This document shows positions 15,285 to 22,006 of a stretch of DNA of 32,121 nt, piece by piece. The DNA comes from Pseudomonadota bacterium. GTDB lineage: Bacteria > Pseudomonadota > Alphaproteobacteria > Rhizobiales > Methylopilaceae. Position 1 is the first letter of the stretch; each line of letters begins with the position of its first letter. Made by a program: the position numbers and the translations under genes. A model generated the notes under the pieces. The model was not told the DNA's origin. It saw only the letters and a program-made list of their open reading frames with translations, and did not search any database. Location: positions 1-32,121 of the forward strand of contig JAEWFF010000012.1 of assembly GCA_023388965.1 (NCBI GenBank). The letters run 5' to 3'.

Positions 15285-17195
15285 GTGGCGATCTTCGAAC
15301 CCGAAGAAACCGTTGGTCTCTATTGGCACCGTATCGTCGGCGGCGTCGGCACCTATCGCTGGCATGAAGCCGCCGCGGTCCGTCTGGACGATGTGCGGCC
15401 GCGTCTTGGCGTCCTGTTCCGCGCACTCGGCGGCGACGGCGCTATCCGCATCGCGCCCGGTGCGCCGCTCGTCTCCATGCATCGTCTTAGTCTCGTGCAG
15501 AAAGTCGGCCTCGGCACGGAGAAGATGTCGCTCCCGGTGCTGGATGAGACCACGATGCGCCTTCCGCCGGAAATCGCGATCTTCCCGGACCGTGCGGACA
15601 ATGCCGCGCTCTACGAATGGCTGGCTGCATGGTTCGCCCATGCCGGCCATGCGGAGCCGGCGAGCGCCGATCCGCTTCAGAACGATATTCTGAGGCTTCG
15701 CGCCGCCGCCGCCGCCACACGCGCGGCGCTCGCGGCATGGCCGGGGCTCGCGCGTTTATATGACGGCCTGTGCGCTGCACTTCTCGCCGTGCGGCCGAAG
15801 CGGCGCCTGCCGCAGCAGGAGGCTGAACTGGAAGCCGCGATCCGCTGCATGCTCGGTGGACCGCGCCCCGCCACGAATACCTATCTCAGCGCGATTGAAA
15901 GCCCGCTCGCGGAAATCGGCTCGCTGCGCGCCGCGCGCGGCTATCGCACCTATCTTCCGGTGCCGCTGTTCGGCGATGTGCATCAGAGCCTGTCCGAGGT
16001 GCGTCCGGACGAGAGCGATGATCCGTCGGGCAAATCCGCCCCGGTCGATACGATGCGCCGCCGTGCCAGCCGCCGCAGCACCGATCAGAGCGATCGCGGC
16101 GATCCGCTACTCTTCCACCGTTTCGAGGCCATGCTGAGCCTCTCGGAAATGGTGAACGTCAACCGCCGCGTCGATGACGACGATGAGGAGGGCGCGCGCC
16201 AGGCGGCGGAGGACCTGCCGGAACTGACGATCGGCGCCAATCGCAAGCCTGCGGCAACACGGCTTCGGCTCGATCTCGATCTTGCCCCGCAATCGGCGGA
16301 AGGCGCGGCGCTGGGCAGCGGCATCACCTATCCGGAATGGGACTGGAAGCTTTGTGCGCACCGGCCCGATCATTGCCGCGTGGTGACCGCGCTCGCACGC
16401 GAGGACGATGCGTCCTGGGTGCCCGACGAGGGCATGACGCGGCGCATCCGCCGCGTGCGCCGGCAGTTCGAGGCGATCCGCTCAAAGCGCATGATCCTGC
16501 ACGGCCAGCCGGACGGCGATGAACTCGACCTTTCGGCCGCCGTGCGCGCCGTCACCGACCGCAAGGCCGGAGGCGCCGGCACCGAGCGTGTGTTCAGCGC
16601 GGCGCGCATGATCGACCGCGATCTGGCGGTTGCCATCCTCATCGATCTGTCGCTGTCCACTGATGCCTGGATCGGCGACCGCAGCGTGCTCGACATCGAA
16701 AAAGAGGCGCTGCTGACGCTCAGCCACGGCCTCACCGCCAGCCTCGACGAACACGCCATCTACGGCTTCACCTCGCGCCGGCGCACCGCGGTGACGATGA
16801 CGCTTATCAAGCCGTTCGGCGAGGCGCTGGGTCCCCGCATCGAGCGGCGCATCGCTGCCCTCACGCCCGGTCAGTACACCCGCATGGGCGCGGCGATCCG
16901 CCATGTCGGGCGCGATCTCGAAAGCCAGCCGCAGCGCCGCAAGCTGATGCTCGTTCTGACCGATGGCAAGCCGAACGACATTGACTATTACGAAGGCCGT
17001 TACGGCATCGAAGACACGCGCATGGCGATCCGCGAAGCGCGCCGGGCCGGGCTTTCCGTGTTCGGGATAACGATCGACGAACACGCTCAAGACTATTTTC
17101 CATATATTTTCGGCAGCGGCGCCTATTCCATCGTTCCCGATGCGGCGCGCCTGCCCGCTGCGCTGCCTGCGATCTACCGTCAGATCGTTCAGTAA
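15285..17195 (+). CDS. norD: NorD, VWA-domain NO reductase activation protein
   Basis: A 636-aa protein with a C-terminal von Willebrand A domain. The metal-ion (MIDAS) motif is DLSLS at D454, S456 and S458, and the later LVLTDGKPND block supplies the acidic loop. The N-terminal two-thirds is helical and charged, with an arginine-rich acidic linker around RRRASRRSTDQSDR. NorD works with the NorQ ATPase to mature NorCB. The start is GTG 15285, 4 bases after norQ; no strong ribosome binding site is visible, consistent with translational coupling. Length fits the family. It is the last gene of the nor operon. Confidence 0.95.
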   Translation: MAIFEPEETVGLYWHRIVGGVGTYRWHEAAAVRLDDVRPRLGVLFRALGGDGAIRIAPGAPLVSMHRLSLVQKVGLGTEKMSLPVLDETTMRLPPEIAIFPDRADNAALYEWLAAWFAHAGHAEPASADPLQNDILRLRAAAAATRAALAAWPGLARLYDGLCAALLAVRPKRRLPQQEAELEAAIRCMLGGPRPATNTYLSAIESPLAEIGSLRAARGYRTYLPVPLFGDVHQSLSEVRPDESDDPSGKSAPVDTMRRRASRRSTDQSDRGDPLLFHRFEAMLSLSEMVNVNRRVDDDDEEGARQAAEDLPELTIGANRKPAATRLRLDLDLAPQSAEGAALGSGITYPEWDWKLCAHRPDHCRVVTALAREDDASWVPDEGMTRRIRRVRRQFEAIRSKRMILHGQPDGDELDLSAAVRAVTDRKAGGAGTERVFSAARMIDRDLAVAILIDLSLSTDAWIGDRSVLDIEKEALLTLSHGLTASLDEHAIYGFTSRRRTAVTMTLIKPFGEALGPRIERRIAALTPGQYTRMGAAIRHVGRDLESQPQRRKLMLVLTDGKPNDIDYYEGRYGIEDTRMAIREARRAGLSVFGITIDEHAQDYFPYIFGSGAYSIVPDAARLPAALPAIYRQIVQ

Positions 17196-17294
17196 AGGCA
17201 TTTCTGCCGATGCGGCCAATATGTCGCAGTCCATACATTTATTGAAAAAGTTCCAGATCGCAGCTGAAAACCGCGTCTGTTCAGGCGCTTGCAG

Positions 17295-17321
17295 AGGCAT
17301 CGAAAACCGCCGTTTTTGCCT
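17295..17321 (+). terminator. Imperfect hairpin after norD, possible terminator
   Basis: AGGCA (17295-17299) and AAAAC (17303-17307) pair with GTTTT (17312-17316) and TGCCT (17317-17321), with a 3-nt bulge and a 4-nt loop. The T-run is inside the stem rather than after it, so terminator function is doubtful. It lies about 100 bp after norD and 24 bp before the nirK regulatory site. Confidence 0.3.
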
Positions 17322-17344
17322 GCGCGATCTGTCGCATCTATCGT

Positions 17345-17358
17345 TTGATTGAGAGCAA
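17345..17358 (+). promoter_or_regulatory. FNR/Dnr-type site before nirK
   Basis: TTGATTGAGAGCAA fits TTG-N8-CAA with an FNR-like left half. A start site about 41 bases downstream would be near 17393, giving a leader of about 23 bases that includes the AAGGAG ribosome binding site before the nirK ATG at 17416. nirK in relatives is controlled by NnrR-type regulators. Confidence 0.65.
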
Positions 17359-17415
17359 CTATCGGGCTGTTCTGCGGGTGTTTCATCGTCTCGTACAGCA
17401 AGAAGGAGCAAGACG

Positions 17416-18534
17416 ATGTTGACCCGACGTGCGGCGGTTATCGCGATGGCGGCCATGATGGTAACTCCGGCCGTTGCCGACGAAGGCGCAAACCCGACCC
17501 TGAATGCGTCCGTTGCAGCCGATAAATCCGTGGGTCTGCCCCGTGTACAGGCAAAGCTCGTTCCGCCTCCGGCGGTGATGGCGCACGACCAGATCGCCAA
17601 GGACGGTCCCAAGGTCGTTCAGTTCACGATGGCCATCGAGGAAAAGCCGATGGTGATCGATGACGAGGGAACGGTCCTTCAGGCCATGACCTTCGCCGGC
17701 TCGATGCCCGGCCCGACCATGGTCGTGCATGAGGGCGATTATGTCGAGCTGACTCTGGTCAATCCCGAAGCCAATACGATGCCGCACAATATCGACTTCC
17801 ACGCGGCGACCGGTGCGCTCGGCGGTGCCCAGCTCACGCTCGTCAATCCCGGCGAGCAGGCGACCCTGCGCTTCAAGGCCACGCGGCCCGGCGTGTTCGT
17901 CTATCACTGCGCCCCTCCCGGCATGATCCCGTGGCACGTCGTCAGCGGCATGAGCGGAACGCTCATGGTCCTGCCGCGTGACGGATTGAAGGATCCGGAA
18001 GGCAAGCCGGTGAAATATGACACCGTCTATACGGTCGGCGAGTTCGATCTGTACATCCCGAAGGACGAGAAAGGTCAGTACAAGAAATTCGACGATCTCG
18101 GCTCATCCTATCAGGAAACGACGGAGGTCATGAAGGGGCTCATCCCGACCCATGTCGTGTTCAACGGCAAGAAGGGCGCGCTGACGGGCGCCAACGCCAT
18201 GACGGCAAAGGTCGGCGAAACGGTGCTGATGATCCACAGCAGTGCTAACCGCGATACGCGTCCGCACCTGATCGGTGGTCACGGCGACTGGGTCTGGGAA
18301 ACCGGCAAGTTCGCCAACCCGCCGGAAAAGGATCTCGAGACCTGGTTCGTGCGCGGCGGCAGTGCCGCAGCGGCGGTCTACACCTTCCTGCAGCCGGGTG
18401 TGTACGCCTATGTCAACCACAACCTCATCGAGGCGGCGGAGCTCGGCGCCACCGCCCATGTGAAGGTCGAGGGTGAATGGGACAACGACCTGATGACCCA
18501 GGTCAGCCCACCGGCGCCGATCGTCGGCCAGTAA
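17416..18534 (+). CDS. nirK: Copper-containing nitrite reductase (NirK)
   Basis: A 372-aa periplasmic enzyme reducing nitrite to nitric oxide. An N-terminal signal (MLTRRAAVIAMAAMMVTPAVA) is cleaved near residue 21. Type 1 copper ligands are H124, C165, H174 and M179 (MPHNIDFHAA, VYHCAPPGMIPWHVVSGM). Type 2 ligands are H129 and H164, plus the histidine in YVNHNLIEA. The catalytic aspartate is D127 and the catalytic histidine lies in HLIGGHGDWVW. Two cupredoxin domains are complete. AAGGAG precedes ATG 17416. The TMVVHEGDYVELTL spacing and overall length fit the alphaproteobacterial class I enzyme. Electrons probably come from the pseudoazurin encoded at 31203-31652. nirV follows. Confidence 0.98.
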   Translation: MLTRRAAVIAMAAMMVTPAVADEGANPTLNASVAADKSVGLPRVQAKLVPPPAVMAHDQIAKDGPKVVQFTMAIEEKPMVIDDEGTVLQAMTFAGSMPGPTMVVHEGDYVELTLVNPEANTMPHNIDFHAATGALGGAQLTLVNPGEQATLRFKATRPGVFVYHCAPPGMIPWHVVSGMSGTLMVLPRDGLKDPEGKPVKYDTVYTVGEFDLYIPKDEKGQYKKFDDLGSSYQETTEVMKGLIPTHVVFNGKKGALTGANAMTAKVGETVLMIHSSANRDTRPHLIGGHGDWVWETGKFANPPEKDLETWFVRGGSAAAAVYTFLQPGVYAYVNHNLIEAAELGATAHVKVEGEWDNDLMTQVSPPAPIVGQ

Positions 18535-18549
18535 GGAGAAACAAAGAGG

Positions 18550-18570
18550 CGGGCCGCGTCTGGCGGCCCG
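18550..18570 (+). other. Perfect hairpin between nirK and nirV
   Basis: CGGGCCGC (18550-18557) and GCGGCCCG (18563-18570) form a perfect 8-bp GC stem with a 5-nt loop, 15 bp after nirK stops. No T-run follows, so it may be an mRNA-stabilising or partial-termination element that keeps nirK expression above nirV. Confidence 0.5.
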
Positions 18571-18576
18571 TCATGC

Positions 18577-18604
18577 CCCGAAGGATTTGGCCCGAAAGGA
18601 TTTG
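18577..18604 (+). repeat. Tandem near-duplicate ahead of nirV carrying two candidate ribosome binding sites
   Basis: CCCGAAGGATTTG (18577-18589) is followed one base later by CCCGAAAGGATTTG (18591-18604), differing by one A. Each copy has an AAGGA core; only the second is correctly spaced for the nirV ATG at 18609. It looks like a small slipped duplication. Confidence 0.5.
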
Positions 18605-18608
18605 AAAG

Positions 18609-19433
18609 ATGCGCGCGGTCCGGTCGTCTGGTGTCTTGGCGGGAGTGGCGCTCGCGGCCCTTATGGCCATACACGGCACGGCGGCGGCGGATACGGTCCG
18701 TATCGAGCGCGCGAATGTGTCCTACCGCGTGCCTGGCGAATTCCTCAACGGAGGATTGCCGGTGAACGCGCCGCTGCTCAACGCCAATGTGGAGCGGGTC
18801 TTCGACATCATGAAGCGTCAGGTCACGCGCGGCGAATATGCACGCTGCTCGGCGGCGAGCGCCTGCAAGCCGCTCGACGGAACCGGCGATGACGCTCTCC
18901 CCGCGACCGGCGTGAGCTGGGACGACGCTACGGCCTATGCCGCGTGGCTGTCGCGCGAGACCGGGCAGAACTGGCGCCTGCCGACGGACCGCGAATGGGC
19001 GCTCGCCGCCGGATCGCGCTATCGCGACGATGTCTATACGGAGATCAGCGATCCCGCGAACCCGTCGCGGCGCTGGATCGCCATCTACGACGCGGAAACC
19101 GAGCGTCAGCAGGAGATCGACGCCGAGGTGAAGCCGGTCGGCAGCTTCGGCGAGAACGAGCACGGCCTTCAGGATCTCGCCGGCAATGTGTGGGAGTGGA
19201 CCGACACCTGCTACACGCGCAGCCGCGACGACGGCGCGGGCGCAAAGACGGAAATCGAGAATTGCGGCGTCCGCATCGCGCAGGGACGCCACCGCGCCTA
19301 TATGAGCGGCTTCTTCCGCGATCCGAAGGCCGGCGCCTGCTCGGTTGGTACGCCGCCGACCCATCTCGGAATCCGCCTCGTTCGCGACACACCCGGTGCA
19401 ATCGACCGGCTGAGGAACCTCCTGATATGGTGA
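18609..19433 (+). CDS. nirV: NirV, formylglycine-generating-enzyme (SUMF1) family protein
   Basis: A 274-aa exported protein with a signal peptide (LAGVALAALMAIHGTAAA) and an FGE-sulfatase fold. Diagnostic segments are MKRQVTRGEYARC, PATGVSWDDATAYAAWLS, NWRLPTDREWALAAG, GLQDLAGNVWEWTDTCY and the C-terminal HLGIRLVRD. NirV is commonly encoded directly after nirK; its function in nitrite respiration is unproven, and it may help mature or interact with NirK. Several cysteines are present, but a true formylglycine-generating activity is not implied. ATG 18609 has AAGGA upstream. The next gene overlaps its stop by 7 bp. Confidence 0.92.
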   Translation: MRAVRSSGVLAGVALAALMAIHGTAAADTVRIERANVSYRVPGEFLNGGLPVNAPLLNANVERVFDIMKRQVTRGEYARCSAASACKPLDGTGDDALPATGVSWDDATAYAAWLSRETGQNWRLPTDREWALAAGSRYRDDVYTEISDPANPSRRWIAIYDAETERQQEIDAEVKPVGSFGENEHGLQDLAGNVWEWTDTCYTRSRDDGAGAKTEIENCGVRIAQGRHRAYMSGFFRDPKAGACSVGTPPTHLGIRLVRDTPGAIDRLRNLLIW

Positions 19434-19906
19434 GCGCTTCTGCATCGCGTGCGGACAACGTCCGCACATATGCGGCGGGCTTTGCCTATGCGGCCAGCCT
19501 GTTTGCCGTCTATCTCGTCAGCGGGCCGCTGCGGGCTGTGCGGCTCGACCCGACGCTCGGGGCCGTTGCGGGCGCGACGGTTGAGGCCGGAATGTTCATG
19601 CCCGTGATCCTGTTCGGCGGCATCATGATCCCGGCCGTGTTCCGCCTGACCGGCACGCCACGCTCGCTCGCTCGCCTTGGTGTGGTTGCGCTGGCGGCGT
19701 TTCTGATTGCCGATCTGATCGTTGCGGTGACGTTGTGCGGCCTGTCCGCCACCGAACATCTGGCGCGCTTTCTCGGGCCGGCGGGATGGATACAGGGCGG
19801 CTCGCTCGTGCTCTTCTCGGCTTTTCCCTGGCTCTGGTGGCACAGGGACGGCGCGCAGCCTTATGCGCCGCTTCCGGCACGCGGCTTCAGCAGCAGCGGC
19901 CCATAG
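19427..19906 (+). CDS. Unknown four-helix inner membrane protein downstream of nirV
   Basis: A 159-aa protein with four hydrophobic stretches (about residues 14-32, 46-68, 82-105 and 118-138) and no signal-peptide cleavage site. I do not recognise a family. ATG 19427 lies inside the end of nirV (7-bp overlap), which indicates translational coupling in a nirK-nirV-X operon. Visible features are PVILFGGIMIPAVFRLTG in helix 2 and a FPWLWWHRDG segment at the cytoplasmic end of helix 4. The 3' end overlaps the convergent nnrS copy 3 by 46 bp. Its position suggests a role with nitrite reductase or NO handling at the membrane, which is inference from neighbourhood only. Confidence 0.72.
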   Translation: MVSASASRADNVRTYAAGFAYAASLFAVYLVSGPLRAVRLDPTLGAVAGATVEAGMFMPVILFGGIMIPAVFRLTGTPRSLARLGVVALAAFLIADLIVAVTLCGLSATEHLARFLGPAGWIQGGSLVLFSAFPWLWWHRDGAQPYAPLPARGFSSSGP

Positions 19907-21030
19907 CCGACGACAAAGGTCACGAAGGCCAGAGTCCAGAAGATGCCTGCCGTACCGACGATGTGGATATATTGGTCGGGCAGCATGGGCGCTATGACCC
20001 GCAGGATCGCCGCGATGAAAACTGCCACATAGATCGCCCGGGTTTTCATGTCGGCCGTCAGCGGCTGTCCGCTATGGCCGAGGCTCGCCCGTGTCATGAC
20101 GGCCAGAGTCATCAGCCCGACCGCGCCCGTCGTCCAGGCGTGGAGCGCGCTGTCGGCCGGAACGCCGCCCGATGGCAGCAATTGCGTCGCGATCAGAAGA
20201 AAGCCGAGCGGCACGAACAGATAGCCGACATGGAGCACGGTAAGCAGCGGTTCGGCGCCCGTATCCCAGCCGCGCCAGCGCGACAGGCGCACGACGAGAA
20301 GAATTCCGGCAATCAGCGCAAGGACGCCCGTTACCGGATGTTCAGGCACCGCGACCCATGACACCAAGGCTATTCCGCTTGTTGCCATCGCCGCCTTGTC
20401 GAGGCGCGAGGGCATTGCGGGAAGATGGGGCGCCCGCTGGCGCGCCAGCCAGTTGCGGGTGAAGTTCGGAACGATGCGTCCGCCGATCAGGACGATCAGC
20501 ACGACGATGATGGCGATGCCGGCATGGAGCGGCATATGTACGGCGCCGGCGCCGCCGCGCCAGGCCTCGGCATGCATCCACAGATTGGCCGCAAGCAGAA
20601 TGCCGACCAGCCCGACCACGACCAGATTGCGATAATTACTGCCGCCGACGATCTCGCGCAGGGCCGTGGCGATGACGGCGATGAGAAACAGCGCGTCGAG
20701 CGCGGCCGCGGCGGGAATTCCGATCACGCCCGCCGCCGCAACCCCGATCCGTCCGGCCACCCACAGCGCGAACAGCAGTTTGATCCGCGCCGGGGAGATC
20801 GGAGGACGGCCGGTCCAGTTTGGCAAGGCGGTGAACAGGAAGCCGGCGATGACCAGCGCGACATAGCCGAAAATCAGCTCATGGGCGTGCCAGCCGGCCG
20901 GCCCATAAGGGCCACCGAGCTCGAGATATCCGGTATAAGCGAGGAGCCAGAGCGGCACTGCGGCGCCGGCCCAGATGGCTGCGACGAGAAAGCAGATGCG
21001 GAAAGATTGACTGAAGACCGGCAAAGACAT
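19861..21030 (-). CDS. nnrS: NnrS family heme/copper membrane protein (copy 3)
   Basis: A 389-aa protein and the most canonical of the three NnrS copies. WHAHELIFGY lies near residues 47-56, followed by AGFLFTALPNWTGRPP, GGRIVPNFTRNWLARQ and VMTRASLGHSG. About 12 membrane helices are visible. It should bind heme and copper and protect against NO-derived stress. ATG 21030 is preceded by a GGAGACAA stretch. The gene is divergent from a Crp/Fnr regulator, with a Dnr-type site in the gap. This nnrS/regulator pairing is frequent around denitrification regulators. The 3' end overlaps the unknown membrane-protein gene on the other strand. Confidence 0.95.
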   Translation of the reverse strand: MSLPVFSQSFRICFLVAAIWAGAAVPLWLLAYTGYLELGGPYGPAGWHAHELIFGYVALVIAGFLFTALPNWTGRPPISPARIKLLFALWVAGRIGVAAAGVIGIPAAAALDALFLIAVIATALREIVGGSNYRNLVVVGLVGILLAANLWMHAEAWRGGAGAVHMPLHAGIAIIVVLIVLIGGRIVPNFTRNWLARQRAPHLPAMPSRLDKAAMATSGIALVSWVAVPEHPVTGVLALIAGILLVVRLSRWRGWDTGAEPLLTVLHVGYLFVPLGFLLIATQLLPSGGVPADSALHAWTTGAVGLMTLAVMTRASLGHSGQPLTADMKTRAIYVAVFIAAILRVIAPMLPDQYIHIVGTAGIFWTLAFVTFVVGYGPLLLKPRAGSGA

Positions 21031-21075
21031 GTTTGTCTCCTTCAGATCGGTTAGTTTGTGCCGGCAAGATCATCA

Positions 21076-21089
21076 TTGCGCCATAGCAA
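21076..21089. promoter_or_regulatory. Dnr/NnrR-type site between nnrS copy 3 and a Crp/Fnr regulator
   Basis: TTGCGCCATAGCAA fits TTG-N8-CAA. A minus-strand start site near 21041 would give a leader of about 11 bases to nnrS; a plus-strand one near 21124 would give about 63 bases to the regulator. It could serve nnrS activation, autoregulation of the regulator, or both. Confidence 0.6.
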
Positions 21090-21186
21090 TCCCCGCGTGG
21101 TGCAGTGCTTTTCCGGGGCTCGCGCCGATGGAAAACGGGGGAATCCGCTGAAAAAGGCGGCCGTGCAGGGAAGGCAGGGAGGGAAG

Positions 21187-21885
21187 GTGCCCCAGATCGA
21201 TCGTTCGCTCCTTGCGGGCAGTCCGCTGTTCGCCGGTTTCGGGCCGGAGGAGGCCGACGAGATTCTCTCGTTCGCGCGCGCGCAGCACTATCCGAAAGGC
21301 AGCACGGTGTTCGGGCAGGGCGAGGAGGCGCATTCCTTCTTCGTCGTGCTGAACGGCCATGTGCAGATTTCCAAGACGACGCCGGACGGCCAGCAGGTCA
21401 TCATGCGCTACATCCAGGCCGGCGGGCTGATGGGGATCGGCGTGGTCGCCGGTTTCGATGCCTATCCGGCGACGGCGCTGTGCGTGGTCGACAGCGTCGT
21501 CGCGCGCTGGCCGAGTGCGCAATGGCCGCAGCTCATCGAGAAATATCCGAAGCTTGCGACCAACGCCCTGAAAACGCTCGGCGGCCGCGTCGAGGAATCG
21601 CTGGCCCGGGTGGTGGAGATTTCGACGCAGGAGACCGAACAGCGCATCGCCCATGCGGTGCTGCGCCTTGCCGAACAATCGGGCCGCCATGCCAAGGACG
21701 AGGTCGAGATCGATTTTCCCCTGTCGCGTCAGGACATCGCCTCGATCACGGGCACCTCGCTGTTCACGGTCAGCCGCATTCTCAGCGCCTGGGAGCAGCA
21801 GGGCATCATCCGCAGCGGCCGCCAGCGCGTGATCCTCATCCATCCCGACCGCCTTCTGGAGATTGCCGAGGCCGAACGCGACTGA
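21187..21885 (+). CDS. Crp/Fnr family transcription regulator, Dnr/NnrR-like (copy 1)
   Basis: A 232-aa regulator with an N-terminal cyclic-nucleotide-binding-like sensor domain (about residues 10-125), a dimerisation helix, and a C-terminal winged helix. The helix-turn-helix is SRQDIASITGTSLFTVSRIL. The recognition-helix motif FTVSR suits TTG-N8-CAA sites, of which twelve are listed in this window. Only one cysteine is present in the sensor domain, so it cannot hold the four-cysteine Fe-S cluster of FNR. This fits a heme/NO-sensing Dnr or NnrR. GTG 21187 is chosen because GGGAGGGAAG lies directly before it and the upstream frame has no family similarity. It is divergent from nnrS copy 3 and precedes the nrd genes. 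Confidence 0.88.
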   Translation: MPQIDRSLLAGSPLFAGFGPEEADEILSFARAQHYPKGSTVFGQGEEAHSFFVVLNGHVQISKTTPDGQQVIMRYIQAGGLMGIGVVAGFDAYPATALCVVDSVVARWPSAQWPQLIEKYPKLATNALKTLGGRVEESLARVVEISTQETEQRIAHAVLRLAEQSGRHAKDEVEIDFPLSRQDIASITGTSLFTVSRILSAWEQQGIIRSGRQRVILIHPDRLLEIAEAERD

Positions 21886-21914
21886 TTTCTACATATAGTA
21901 GATATTAGCGCGCG

Positions 21915-21934
21915 AACCGCATTATCTGGCGGTT
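21915..21934 (+). terminator. Short hairpin after the regulator gene
   Basis: AACCGC (21915-21920) pairs with GCGGTT (21929-21934) across an 8-nt loop, followed by ATTT. It lies 30 bp after the regulator stop. It is a weak intrinsic-terminator candidate because the stem is only 6 bp. Confidence 0.3.
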
Positions 21935-21936
21935 AT

Positions 21937-21950
21937 TTGCTGCTGCACAA
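21937..21950 (+). promoter_or_regulatory. Dnr/FNR-type site before nrdD
   Basis: TTGCTGCTGCACAA fits TTG-N8-CAA. The predicted start site near 21985 gives a leader of about 22 bases to the nrdD ATG at 22007, containing GAGGGGG. It would place anaerobic deoxynucleotide synthesis under the same control as denitrification. Confidence 0.6.
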
Positions 21951-21951
21951 C

Positions 21952-21979
21952 GTAGCCCGGTCGCGCCGGGGCTAGTTTT
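21952..21979 (+). terminator. GC-rich hairpin with GTTTT, terminator-like
   Basis: GTAGCCCGG (21952-21960) and CCGGGGCTA (21966-21974) form a stem with one bulge and a 5-nt loop, followed by GTTTT. It resembles an intrinsic terminator for the regulator gene, but it sits between the Dnr-type site and the predicted nrdD start point. It may therefore lie in the nrdD promoter instead. Confidence 0.35.
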
Positions 21980-22006
21980 CCCGCCTCGTTGAGGGGGAAT
22001 CAGGGG

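Noticed and set aside
21056..21067. TTGTGCCGGCAA as a further Crp/Fnr site near nnrS copy 3
   Set aside because: The half-sites are separated by 6 rather than 8 bases. The correct-spacing site at 21076-21089 is close by.
21888..21902. Small AT-rich palindrome TCTACATATAGTAGA after the regulator gene
   Set aside because: Arms are only 5 bp and it lies just past a stop codon. It may be chance or part of a 3' end, with no gene suitably placed for an operator.
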